A stretch of DNA of 18,516 bases from NCBI GenBank assembly GCA_031364965.1, contig JANLXF010000160.1, forward strand, positions 1 through 18,516. Direction: 5' to 3'. A program made the translations under genes and the position numbers. The number at the start of each line of letters is the position of its first letter. Positions within the stretch are counted from its first letter, which is position 1. Under the pieces are notes generated by a model that was not told where the DNA came from, ran no database searches, and saw only the letters and a list, made by a program, of their open reading frames with translations. Source of the DNA: JAOUEA01 sp031364965. Its GTDB lineage: Bacteria; Actinomycetota; UBA4738; HRBIN12. Below, one piece after another: positions 5,994-13,787 of this stretch.

Positions 5994-6965
5994 ATGACGC
6001 ACGTGGCCGCCACGCGATTCGGACCGCCGCTCCCCGATGGGGGCACGATCGGCGTCTGCTCGCCGAGCGGGCCGTACTTCAACCGGAGCGACATCCTGCG
6101 CCCCGTCGAATGGTGGGAGGCGAAGGGGTACTGCGTGAAGCTGTCCGAGGGGGCTTGGGCCAAGGACGACTACGTCGCGGGATCGCCCGAACAGCGCGCG
6201 GCCGACCTCAACGCCCTGTTCGCCCATCCCGAGGTCGATGTGATCCAGGTCCTCTGGGGGGGGACCGGCGCGATCGACGTGCTCCCCCATCTCGACTACG
6301 ACCTGATCGCCGAGTACCCCAAGGCCCTGATGGGCTTCTCCGACATCACGAACCTGCACATCGCAATCCGCCAGCGCACGGGTCTGGCGACCTTCCACGG
6401 GCCCGGTCTCGGATCGATGGGGATCCCGGAACGTACGGACTTCACCTGGAGCTCGGCGCTCGAGGCGTTCAAGACGGGGGCCACGGGCCCTGTACCCCGC
6501 GACCCGGACGATCCCTACGTTCGTTCGATCGCGGGAGGCAAGGCAAGCGCGCCCATCGTCGGCGGCAACCTCTTCACGTTCGTGCACCTGGTCGGAACCC
6601 CGTTCGATCCCGTGTTCGAGGGCGCGATCTTGCTGTTCGAGGAGGTGCACGAGGCGCCGTACGTGATGGACGTGCACCTGAGCCAGCTCACGATGAGCGG
6701 GAAGCTCGCCGGGGTCGCTGGGGTGGTTGTCGGTGAGCTGAAGGATTGCGACTGGAGCGAGGCGCGGCCGGAGGCCCCCCGAACCCGGTCGATCGAAGAC
6801 GTGCTCGAGCGCCACCTAGCCCCGCTCGGGGTTCCGGTGCTATACAAGCTGCCTCTCGGACACGGGAAACACCTCGCGACCATCCCTCTCGGGGTCATGG
6901 CGACACTGGATGCAGACGACAAGACGCTGACCATCGACCAACCTGGCGTCGCGGCACGTGCGTAA
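5994..6965 (+). CDS. S66 serine peptidase (LD-carboxypeptidase / MccF-like)
   Basis: A 323-residue cytosolic S66 peptidase. The nucleophile is S116 in MGFSDITNLH, preceded by WGGTGAIDVLPHLDYD (88-103). The catalytic Glu lies in LLFEEVHEAPYVMD (E216 or E217), and the His is H290 in LPLGHGKHLATIP, giving the Ser-Glu-His triad of this family. Members either remove D-Ala from muropeptide tetrapeptides (LdcA, murein recycling) or cleave microcin-C-type peptidyl-nucleotides and other amides (MccF). Long insertions with VRSIAGGKASAPIVGGNL are seen in both groups, so I cannot separate them. The start is ATG 5994, 18 nt after the C45 stop, with AAAGGA at 5975-5980. Placement between an Ntn hydrolase and a peptide importer fits recycling or detoxification of an imported peptide. 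Confidence 0.88.
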   Translation: MTHVAATRFGPPLPDGGTIGVCSPSGPYFNRSDILRPVEWWEAKGYCVKLSEGAWAKDDYVAGSPEQRAADLNALFAHPEVDVIQVLWGGTGAIDVLPHLDYDLIAEYPKALMGFSDITNLHIAIRQRTGLATFHGPGLGSMGIPERTDFTWSSALEAFKTGATGPVPRDPDDPYVRSIAGGKASAPIVGGNLFTFVHLVGTPFDPVFEGAILLFEEVHEAPYVMDVHLSQLTMSGKLAGVAGVVVGELKDCDWSEARPEAPRTRSIEDVLERHLAPLGVPVLYKLPLGHGKHLATIPLGVMATLDADDKTLTIDQPGVAARA

Positions 6966-6995
6966 GACGGGTAGGACCGAAAGGGAGGACCGGGT

Positions 6996-8858
6996 ATGGA
7001 ACGGAGGGACGGCATGAGGAGCGCGCGACGGATCGTCGCGACAACGGCCGTGCTCGGGATGCTCGCGGGGATCTCCCTGTCGAGCTCCGCGTTGGCGCAA
7101 GATGCCAGCTCGAGCGCGTCCGCAGAACCGCTGACGTTCATCATCGGGATGACGAACAACGTGGTCACCTTCAATCCGCTGACCGCGATCGAGGCACCCG
7201 AATACGAAGTGAACGGGATGCAGTACAACCTGCTCTTCGGGTTCGCGCAGGACGACATGTCCGCCGTGCCCGAGATCGCGGCCGAGATCCCCACGAAGGA
7301 GAACGGCGGGCTGTCCGAAGACGGCTTGACGTGGACGATCAAGATCAAGCCGGATCTCAAGTGGAGCGACGGCGAGCCGTTGACGGCCAACGACGTCGCC
7401 TACACCTACAACCTGATCATCGACCAGAACTTCTCGGCGTTCACCAGCTACCTGCCCTTCACGGACTCGATCACGGCCCAAGACGACACCACGCTGATCT
7501 GGAGAACCACCAAGCCGAGCATCGCGCCGTTGATCCCGCCGTGGATCTACATCTTGCCCGAGCACACGTGGTCGAAGTTCAAGGACAAGGACGCGATCAA
7601 GAAGTTCGAAGGCTTCCCCGACCAGGTCACGTCCGGACCGTTCCGGGTGACCGACTGGAACAAGGACGAGGACTGGACCCTCGAGGTGAACCCGAACTGG
7701 TGGGGCACCAAGCCCACGATCGACCGGGTGATCTTCAAGAAGTACTCGAACGAAGAGACGATGGTCCAGGACCTCGAGCAGGGTGCGATCGACTTCGCCG
7801 AGAGCGTGCCGGTTGACCTATTCGAGTCTCTGCAAGGCAAGGAAGATCAAGGCATCACCGCCAACGTCGGCGGGTCGTTCTCCTTCGTGCAGATGAGCTT
7901 CAACCAGTGCTTCGTCCAGAAGGACTGCGCCGACAGCACCGGTCACCCGGCACTGAAGGACCTCAACGTCCGCACGGCGGTCGCGATGGCGATCAACAAG
8001 GATCAGCTGGTCGACCGGATCCTGGGTGGGTACGGCACGGCGGGCTCGACGATCGTCGTCCCGACGACTCCGTTCTGGCACTGGGATCCCGCCGATGCCA
8101 CGATCCCCTGGTCGATCGAGGACGCGAACACACTCCTGGACGACAACGGGTACGTCGACTCGAACGGCGACGGCATCCGGAACATGCCCGGCGGCGGTGA
8201 GGAGCTGAACTTCCGGTTCATCGTGCGCACCGAGTCCCCCGACGGGGTGAAGGCAGGCAAGCTGATCGCCGGCTGGCTCAAGCAGATCGGGATCGGGACG
8301 CAGACGACGGCCGTCACCGACGCCAAGCTGATCGACGCGTGGTACGCGCTCGATTACGACCTGTACATCTGGGGCTGGGGTCCCGACCCCGACCCCGACT
8401 TCATCCTGTCGACCTTCACGACGGACCAGTGCGGTTCGTGGAGCGACACCTGCTTCTCGGACCCGCAGTACGACCAGCTCTACGACGACCAGCGAGCGGC
8501 GACGAGTCCCGATGAGCGGGCCGCCATCGTCAAGCAGATGCAGGAGATCATCTACACCCAGGTCCCCGAGGTCGTGCTGTGGTACGACAACGATCTGCAG
8601 GCCTACCGGAGCGACAAGTGGACGGGCTTCCAGCTGCAGCCGACCCCCAACGCCGACGGTGAAGGCGGCTACGCGCTGTTCCAGTACGGGACGTACTCGT
8701 ACGAGAACATCAAGCCGGTCACGGGAAGCGGCGCCGGCTCGGCATCGACAACGGGGGCGTCCGCCGGTCTGTGGATCGCGATCTTGGCCGGGATCGTCGT
8801 GGTGGTGGGCGCCGTCGTGCTGGTGCGCCGCCGCGGCTCCGACGAAGACAAGGCTTAA
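6996..8858 (+). CDS. Family 5 peptide ABC transporter substrate-binding protein, C-terminally membrane-anchored
   Basis: A 620-residue SBP_bac_5 (DppA/OppA-like) protein that captures peptides or similar solutes for the permeases encoded next. The N-terminus is a Sec signal peptide: basic MRSARR, a hydrophobic core, and cleavage expected after A32-L-A34. There is no lipobox Cys. Instead the C-terminus has a Gly/Ser/Ala linker, a hydrophobic helix at about 590-610 and a basic RRRG stop-transfer, so it is probably anchored from its C-terminal end. Family landmarks include WTIKIKPDLKWSDGEPLTANDVAYTY-type text near residue 110-135, SGPFRVTDW, NPNWWG and VRTAVAMAINKDQLVDRIL. D388-S-N390-G-D392-G resembles a calcium loop. 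Two starts have good ribosome sites: ATG 6996 (GGGAGG, 7 nt) and ATG 7014 (GGAGGG, 5 nt). The second gives the more usual signal peptide length. Confidence 0.93.
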   Translation: MERRDGMRSARRIVATTAVLGMLAGISLSSSALAQDASSSASAEPLTFIIGMTNNVVTFNPLTAIEAPEYEVNGMQYNLLFGFAQDDMSAVPEIAAEIPTKENGGLSEDGLTWTIKIKPDLKWSDGEPLTANDVAYTYNLIIDQNFSAFTSYLPFTDSITAQDDTTLIWRTTKPSIAPLIPPWIYILPEHTWSKFKDKDAIKKFEGFPDQVTSGPFRVTDWNKDEDWTLEVNPNWWGTKPTIDRVIFKKYSNEETMVQDLEQGAIDFAESVPVDLFESLQGKEDQGITANVGGSFSFVQMSFNQCFVQKDCADSTGHPALKDLNVRTAVAMAINKDQLVDRILGGYGTAGSTIVVPTTPFWHWDPADATIPWSIEDANTLLDDNGYVDSNGDGIRNMPGGGEELNFRFIVRTESPDGVKAGKLIAGWLKQIGIGTQTTAVTDAKLIDAWYALDYDLYIWGWGPDPDPDFILSTFTTDQCGSWSDTCFSDPQYDQLYDDQRAATSPDERAAIVKQMQEIIYTQVPEVVLWYDNDLQAYRSDKWTGFQLQPTPNADGEGGYALFQYGTYSYENIKPVTGSGAGSASTTGASAGLWIAILAGIVVVVGAVVLVRRRGSDEDKA

Positions 8859-8910
8859 GGGTTTCGCGGGTTCGCGGGGCCTGAGGCGTTAGGAAGGAGC
8901 GGGCAGCAGG

Positions 8911-9897
8911 GTGGGGACGCGTGGATACATCCTGAAGAAGGTGTTCCAGGCGTTCCTCACCCTGCTCGCCGTGATCGTCTTCAACTTTTTCCTGTTCCGG
9001 ATCCTGCCCGCCGACCCCGTCGACATCCTCACCAGGGGCGCCGGAGCCAAGCTCGACGACGCGGAGAAGGCCGAGCTCCGCGCGAGCTACGGGCTCGACA
9101 AGTCGCTGTTCCCGGGTCAGTTCATGGATTTCATGGGCGACACGCTCCGTGGCGACCTGGGGCAATCGATCATCCAGCGGCCGGGCGAGGACGTGACGGC
9201 CATCTTCGGCGAGTTCATGTGGCCGACGCTCCTCCTGGTCGGTGTCTCCACACTGATCTCCACGGTGCTCGGGATCTTCATGGGCATCTACGCGGGATGG
9301 CGACGGAACGGCACCTTCGACATGTTCTCGATGGGGTTCTCGCTCGTCCTGTACTCGATGCCGGAGTTCTGGCTCGGGATGCTGTTGATCCTGCTGTTCT
9401 CCACCACGCTCGGATGGTTCCCCAGCTCGGGCCGGGCGTCGGTCGGGGGCGCGTACACCGGTTTGGCCGCGGTCGCCGACATCGTGAACCATCTGTTCCT
9501 GCCGGCGCTGACTCTGACGTTGGCGTACCTGGGCGAGTACTACCTGGTGATGCGTTCGTCCCTGCTCGACGTGCTGGGGGAGGACTACATCACGACGGCG
9601 CGCGCCAAGGGCGTCCGCGAGAAATGGGTGCTGCGCCGTCACGCGGTTCGCAACGCGCTGCTGCCCACCATCACGTTGATCGCGCTGTCGTTCGGGTTCG
9701 TCCTGGGCGGTGCCATCACGGTCGAGGTCGTGTTCAGCTACAAGGGCTTGGGCGGCCTCACGTACGACGCCTTGCAGAACCGCGACTTCCCGCTCCTTCA
9801 AGGCGTCTTCCTGATCGCGAGCGCCACCGTGATCGGCATGAACCTTATCGCCGACCTGATCTACGGCTACTTCGATCCGCGTGTGAGGGAGGCCTAG
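8911..9897 (+). CDS. Peptide ABC transporter permease, DppB/OppB type
   Basis: A 328-residue inner-membrane permease of the first Opp/Dpp class. The first helix spans about 7-31 (ILKKVFQAFLTLL... to RILP), followed by a periplasmic loop with LRASYGLDKSL and GDLGQSI. Further helices lie at about 104-128, 137-170, 192-213, 250-275 and 298-320. The cytoplasmic EAA loop that contacts the ATPases is at 226-252 (YITTARAKG...RNALLP). The C-terminal YGYFDPRVRE is typical. It starts at GTG 8911 with AAGGAG at 8894-8899 (11 nt). The 52-nt gap after the binding protein is the longest in the importer block and may allow different expression of the binding protein and the membrane parts; no hairpin is obvious there. 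Its TAG is followed directly by the next ATG. Confidence 0.94.
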   Translation: MGTRGYILKKVFQAFLTLLAVIVFNFFLFRILPADPVDILTRGAGAKLDDAEKAELRASYGLDKSLFPGQFMDFMGDTLRGDLGQSIIQRPGEDVTAIFGEFMWPTLLLVGVSTLISTVLGIFMGIYAGWRRNGTFDMFSMGFSLVLYSMPEFWLGMLLILLFSTTLGWFPSSGRASVGGAYTGLAAVADIVNHLFLPALTLTLAYLGEYYLVMRSSLLDVLGEDYITTARAKGVREKWVLRRHAVRNALLPTITLIALSFGFVLGGAITVEVVFSYKGLGGLTYDALQNRDFPLLQGVFLIASATVIGMNLIADLIYGYFDPRVREA

Positions 9898-10860
9898 ATG
9901 CAGACCCCGCCGATCACACCGGGCGGCGATCCCAACCTGACCAGCGGGCGGATCCCGGAATCGCTCGCCGAGGTGCGGAGCCCTCGCCAGATCCGTCGCG
10001 CGCGTCGCCGCCGCGCCCTGTCGACCTTCTGGGCGCAGTACCGGAAGAGCAAGATGGGGATGGCCGGCCTCATCATCCTCGCGTTCTTCGCCGCGGTCGC
10101 GATCTTCGCGGTTTTCGCAAGTAAGGACGGCCTCGACCCGACGCTGGTGGAAGGGCCCCGCCTGGCCTCCCCGTCGGCGACCTACCCCCTCGGCACGGAT
10201 TCCTTCGGCGTATCGGTGCTCACCCAGGTGATCCAGGGATCCAAGATCTCGCTGCTCGTCGGCCTGGTCGCCTCGATCATGACGATCGCGATCGGGGCGC
10301 TCGTAGGGATCGTTTCCGGCTACCGCGGCGGCACGTACGACACCCTGTTGATGCGCTTCACCGACTTCGGGCTCGTGGTGCCGTGGCTGGCCCTAGCGAT
10401 CATCCTCGCGTCGATCATCGGTCCGTCGCTCGTCACGATCATCCTCGTGATCGGGCTGACGTCGTGGCCCGGGACCGCCCGCCTCGTGCGATCGCAGGTG
10501 CTGTCGGTGCGAGAGCGTCCCTATGTGGAACGCGCGCGCGCCCTGGGCGGGGGGAACTGGCACATGATTGCGCATCACGTGCTGCCCAACGTGATGCCCG
10601 TGATCCTCGCGAACGCGGTCCTCGTGGTGGCGATCGCGATCCTTTCCGAGACGGCGCTGTCGTTCCTGGGCCTCGGCGACCCGTTCAGCTTCTCGTGGGG
10701 CGGGATCATCGAGAGCGCGTTCAACGGACACGCGACCACGCTCGGGGCGTGGTGGTGGATCGGGCCTCCCGGCGTCTGCATCGTGCTCGTCGTCCTGGCG
10801 TTCACGATGATCGGGTTCGCCCTCGACGAGATCATCAACCCCAAGCTGCGGGAGCGTTAA
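9898..10860 (+). CDS. Peptide ABC transporter permease, DppC/OppC type
   Basis: The partner permease, 320 residues. The cytosolic N-terminus is very basic (RRARRRRALSTFW, 33-45) and precedes the first membrane helix at about 53-74. The DppC signature YPLGTDSFGVSVLTQVIQGS (96-115) is followed by five more helices. The EAA loop reads YVERARALGG...HHVLPN (209-231), and SFLGLG (255-260) is the conserved element near the last helices. It begins at ATG 9898 with no base between it and the preceding stop, and ends 4 nt before the first ATPase gene, so translation of the importer subunits is tightly linked. The long polar N-terminal extension (residues 1-45) is common in actinobacterial DppC. Confidence 0.94.
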   Translation: MQTPPITPGGDPNLTSGRIPESLAEVRSPRQIRRARRRRALSTFWAQYRKSKMGMAGLIILAFFAAVAIFAVFASKDGLDPTLVEGPRLASPSATYPLGTDSFGVSVLTQVIQGSKISLLVGLVASIMTIAIGALVGIVSGYRGGTYDTLLMRFTDFGLVVPWLALAIILASIIGPSLVTIILVIGLTSWPGTARLVRSQVLSVRERPYVERARALGGGNWHMIAHHVLPNVMPVILANAVLVVAIAILSETALSFLGLGDPFSFSWGGIIESAFNGHATTLGAWWWIGPPGVCIVLVVLAFTMIGFALDEIINPKLRER

Positions 10861-10864
10861 CGAC

Positions 10865-11854
10865 ATGAGCGTGCTCAGCCTGAAGGATGTCCACATCACG
10901 TACCACACGGCCGCGGGCGGCGTGCCGGCGGTACGGGGTGTCGACATCGAGGTCGCCAAGGGAGAGGTGCTGGGTCTGGCCGGCGAGTCGGGCTGCGGCA
11001 AGTCCACGATCGCCGGCGCCATCCTCCGGCTCTTGCCCAGCAGGACCAAGGTCGAGGGATCGATCACGCTCGACGGCGAGGACATCCTTTCGATGAAGCT
11101 CGGCCGACTCCGCGCCGTCAGGTGGACGGGCGCATCGATCGTGTTCCAGGGGGCGATGCACGCGTTGAACCCGGTGCAGCGAGTCGGTGATCAGATCGGT
11201 GAGGCGATCACCGTGCACAACCAAGCGGGCGAACGCGAGGCGAAGGTCCGGGTGGGCTCGCTCCTGGAGCAGGTAGGACTGCCGACGCGCCGCGCGGCCG
11301 ACTACCCGCACGAGCTGTCGGGCGGGCAGAAGCAGCGCGTGATGATCGCGATGGCGCTCGCGTGCAATCCGTCGCTGATCATCGCCGACGAGCCCACCAC
11401 CGCGCTCGACGTGATGGTCCAGGCGCAAGTGCTCCGCCTGATGAAGGATCTTCAACGCGACCTCGGTCTCTCGATGGTCTTCATCACGCACGACCTCTCG
11501 GTGCTCGTGGAAACCTCCGACCGGCTCGCGATCATGTATGCCGGCAAGATCGTCGAGGAGGGACCCGCCACGTCCGTGTTCGAAGATCCCAAGCACCCCT
11601 ACACGGCTGCGCTCGCGGCGGCCTTCCCGCAGATCGGCGACCGCCGCTTCCGCGGCAACCCCACCGGACTCGGCGGCGACCCACCCGACCCGCAGGAGAT
11701 ACCGTCGGGTTGTCCGTTCCATCCGCGATGCCCGGCAGCCTTCGCCGACTGCCAGCGGACGGTGCCTGAGCTGTACGCCGCGGGCACCGGCCGGCGTGCC
11801 GCGTGCCTGTTGGTCACGGGCGCTCACGCGAGCACCGCCGAGGTGACGGAGTGA
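10865..11854 (+). CDS. Peptide ABC transporter ATP-binding protein, DppD/OppD type
   Basis: A 329-residue ATPase subunit. Walker A is GESGCGKST (40-48), Q-loop Q95, signature LSGGQKQR (151-158), Walker B LIIADEPTTALD (171-182) and switch His209 (THDLS). The C-terminal oligopeptide-transporter domain has GCPFHPRCP plus two more Cys (C283, C289, C296, C314), the four-Cys pattern that binds an iron-sulfur cluster in characterised actinobacterial DppD. All catalytic residues are intact. Its TGA overlaps the GTG of the second ATPase by 4 nt. Confidence 0.94.
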   Translation: MSVLSLKDVHITYHTAAGGVPAVRGVDIEVAKGEVLGLAGESGCGKSTIAGAILRLLPSRTKVEGSITLDGEDILSMKLGRLRAVRWTGASIVFQGAMHALNPVQRVGDQIGEAITVHNQAGEREAKVRVGSLLEQVGLPTRRAADYPHELSGGQKQRVMIAMALACNPSLIIADEPTTALDVMVQAQVLRLMKDLQRDLGLSMVFITHDLSVLVETSDRLAIMYAGKIVEEGPATSVFEDPKHPYTAALAAAFPQIGDRRFRGNPTGLGGDPPDPQEIPSGCPFHPRCPAAFADCQRTVPELYAAGTGRRAACLLVTGAHASTAEVTE

Positions 11855-13032
11855 GCTCCCCGACCCCGCCCGGGACGAAGGTGGCCAAGGGGGACACGAT
11901 CTTGGAGGTCAAGGACCTCCACGTCACGTTCAAGGGGCGCGTCGGCCTGCTGGCCGGGCTCCGGGGCAACAAGGGCACGCAGTCGCGCGCGGTCGACGGG
12001 GTGAACCTGCAGGTCCGCAAGGGCGAGGTGCTGGCCATCGCCGGCGAGTCGGGCTGCGGCAAGACCACGACCGCACGCGCGATCATGGGCCTGCAGCCCG
12101 TCGACGCCGGCACGATCAAGTACGAAGGCAAGCCCCTGCCCCGCAACCTGAAGCCGTACCTGCGCAAGGTCCAGATGGTCTTCCAGGACCCGACCGGCAC
12201 GCTCAACCCTCGCCAGACGATCTACGAGATCATCGCCGAGGGCCTGCGCATCCACGGGATCGACCGCGGCCCCGGCGGCGAGCCGGAAGAGCAGTTGGTG
12301 GCACAGGCGCTCTCGCGGGCGGGTCTGCGGCCACCGGATCGGTTCTTCCTGCGGTATCCGCACGAACTCTCCGGCGGGCAACGCCAGCGAGTGGTGATCG
12401 CGGGAGCCCTCGTGCTGGAGCCCGAAGTGATCGTGGCCGACGAGCCCGTGTCGAACCTCGACGCGTCGGTGCGGGGCGAGATCCTGCAGCTGCTGATGAA
12501 GCTCCGCGCCGATCTCGACCTGACGATCGTGATCGTCACGCACGACTTGGGCCTGGCCTGGACGGTCGCCGATCGTGTGGCGGTGATGTACCTGGGTCGC
12601 ATCGTCGAGATCGGCCCTGCCGAGGACGTGCTGCTTCGCCCGCTGCACCCCTACACGAAGGCGCTGCTCGACGTGGTTCCTGAAGCCGGTGGTCTCGAAC
12701 GTCCGATCCTGACGGGCGAGCCTCCGGACCCCACGAAGATCCCGCCGGGCTGCCGGTTCCATCCTCGCTGCCCGGTCGTGGTGAGCGGGAAGGCGGCCGA
12801 GCTGGGGATCGAAGCTGCCTGTCGGGGAGAAGATCTCGGGCTCGACGAGATCAACCCGGGGCACTTCTCGGCGTGTCATGCCTCCCGCCGGCTGGGCGCA
12901 CGCGCCCACGAGGCCATCGTGGAGGCCGTCGCGGCGATCGGTCGGGAAGCCGGAAGCGAGCCGGGAAGCGAGCCGGGCACGGACGCGGACGGATCGCCCG
13001 GTGGAACCTCGCCGGGGGCTACCGCGATCTAG
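11851..13032 (+). CDS. Peptide ABC transporter ATP-binding protein, DppF/OppF type
   Basis: The second ATPase subunit, 393 residues. Walker A GESGCGKTT (65-73), QMVFQDPTGTLNPR around the Q-loop, signature LSGGQRQR (173-180), Walker B VIVADEPVSNLD (193-204) and H231 (THDLG) are complete, and the C-terminal domain has a four-Cys set (C301, C307, C324, C342). An unusual tail of about 50 residues follows: a short helix-like stretch (HEAIVEAVAAIGRE), then a Gly/Ser/Pro/Glu-rich disordered end encoded partly by a 12-bp tandem repeat. The frame is open upstream to 11803, but the GTG at 11851, overlapping the previous TGA, fits the operon. Its stop TAG (13030-13032) shares the CTAG with the stop of the convergent gene. 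Confidence 0.94.
   Translation: MSSPTPPGTKVAKGDTILEVKDLHVTFKGRVGLLAGLRGNKGTQSRAVDGVNLQVRKGEVLAIAGESGCGKTTTARAIMGLQPVDAGTIKYEGKPLPRNLKPYLRKVQMVFQDPTGTLNPRQTIYEIIAEGLRIHGIDRGPGGEPEEQLVAQALSRAGLRPPDRFFLRYPHELSGGQRQRVVIAGALVLEPEVIVADEPVSNLDASVRGEILQLLMKLRADLDLTIVIVTHDLGLAWTVADRVAVMYLGRIVEIGPAEDVLLRPLHPYTKALLDVVPEAGGLERPILTGEPPDPTKIPPGCRFHPRCPVVVSGKAAELGIEAACRGEDLGLDEINPGHFSACHASRRLGARAHEAIVEAVAAIGREAGSEPGSEPGTDADGSPGGTSPGATAI
12952..12975 (+). repeat. 12-bp perfect tandem duplication in the DppF-type gene
   Basis: GGAAGCGAGCCG occurs twice in tandem, with a partial third copy just before it. It encodes the repeated Gly-Ser-Glu-Pro in the disordered tail. The unit is a multiple of three, so copy changes would keep the frame. 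Confidence 0.7.
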
Positions 13033-13730
13033 GCGTCGCCGGCCTCGACCACGTCTGCGGGTACCCCGGCGTCGGCGCCCTTGAGCACGCCCAAGATCGC
13101 CTCCATCTCGGAGTCCGACACCTTCGACCCACCCGGAGCTTCTTTGGGCCGGGCCGCGGCGAGCAAGGTCCGCAGGTTGGACTCCGCCATCTCGGCACGG
13201 CCCTCAAGGGCCTGCAGCCGCTCGGAAAGAGCGCGGGCACGCTGCTCGGCCTCGTCGCGATCTTGCCGGGCCGCCCGTGCGTCCTCTCGTGCTTGCCTCG
13301 TGGTCGCGCGGAGCGTCGCCACCTCGCGGCCGAGTTCCAAGAGGCGGTCGACCATCGCCAGTCCGAAGTCCGTATGCGTGGCCGGAGCCCGCGTCGGCGT
13401 CGACGGCGCCGAGCCGGAGGGGGCCGTGCGCGGTTTTCGAGGCGGCCGACCGACCGCCTCACGCTCGCCGGGGTCGACCGGGCGATCGTCCAGGAGCCGG
13501 TACGACCCCATCGCGGGCTCCATCCGCTTGCGCGCGATCAGCGCCCGCACGGCGCGGGCGGTCGAGAGCGCGTCGGGGAACCCGAGCTCCCGCCCGATCT
13601 CAGCGGGCGTGACATCGAGCACGTTGCCCGGGGCGACCCGTCGTGCAGCGGCGGCGAGGAACGCGTTCACGCGCTCGAGGCTTTCGTCGTTCACGCGAAG
13701 ATGATGCCCGATTTCCGGCAGCTTGGCCAC
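13029..13730 (-). CDS. Unrecognised protein with winged-helix-like N-domain and coiled coil
   Basis: A 233-residue protein I do not recognise. Residues about 15-82 look like a small helix-turn-helix fold: VTPAEIGRELGFPDALSTARAVRALIARKRM followed by GSYRLLDD as a wing. A Pro/Ser/Thr-rich linker (84-120) precedes a long charged helix with heptad-like spacing (about 121-193, rich in Ala, Arg, Glu), then a short acidic C-terminal segment (SDSEMEAILGVLKG). It could be a DNA-binding or scaffold protein, but no function can be named. GTG 13730 is chosen because GGAG lies 6 nt before it; GTG 13694 (221 residues) has no ribosome site. The open frame continues far upstream, but that part is the antisense shadow of the CoA-transferase gene. 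It is divergent from the CoA-transferase (57-nt gap) and convergent with the importer. Confidence 0.7.
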   Translation of the reverse strand: MAKLPEIGHHLRVNDESLERVNAFLAAAARRVAPGNVLDVTPAEIGRELGFPDALSTARAVRALIARKRMEPAMGSYRLLDDRPVDPGEREAVGRPPRKPRTAPSGSAPSTPTRAPATHTDFGLAMVDRLLELGREVATLRATTRQAREDARAARQDRDEAEQRARALSERLQALEGRAEMAESNLRTLLAAARPKEAPGGSKVSDSEMEAILGVLKGADAGVPADVVEAGDA

Positions 13731-13771
13731 GGTGCGCTCCGGCGCATCGGCACAGAGCCCATCGGCCGCAA

Positions 13772-13781
13772 ACGATAGGCT
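13772..13781. promoter_or_regulatory. Candidate overlapping divergent -10 boxes (TAGGCT plus strand, TATCGT minus strand)
   Basis: On the plus strand TAGGCT (13776-13781) stands 6 nt before ATG 13788, so transcription would begin at about the start codon. On the minus strand the same place reads TATCGT (13777-13772), directed toward the coiled-coil gene at 13730. The boxes share a TA. If both are used, the two promoters cannot be occupied together. No clear -35 elements are seen. Confidence 0.35.
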
Positions 13782-13787
13782 GCCGCC

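Noticed and set aside
4629..6815. A 728-codon minus-strand open frame
   Set aside because: It is antisense to the C45 and S66 genes, whose catalytic motifs are intact; composition is that of a shadow frame.
8859..8910. Possible terminator between binding protein and permease
   Set aside because: The 52-nt gap has GC-rich direct repeats (TTCGCGGG-like) but no stable stem followed by T residues.
11130..11170. Degenerate Q-loop in the first ATPase (FQGAMHALNP)
   Set aside because: The usual Asp after FQ is Gly here, but DppD-type proteins commonly have FQGAM-N-A-like text and the Gln is intact, so this is not a defect.
11803..11850. N-terminal extension of the second ATPase
   Set aside because: It lies inside the end of the first ATPase gene. 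The GTG at 11851 overlaps its stop as in other coupled pairs.
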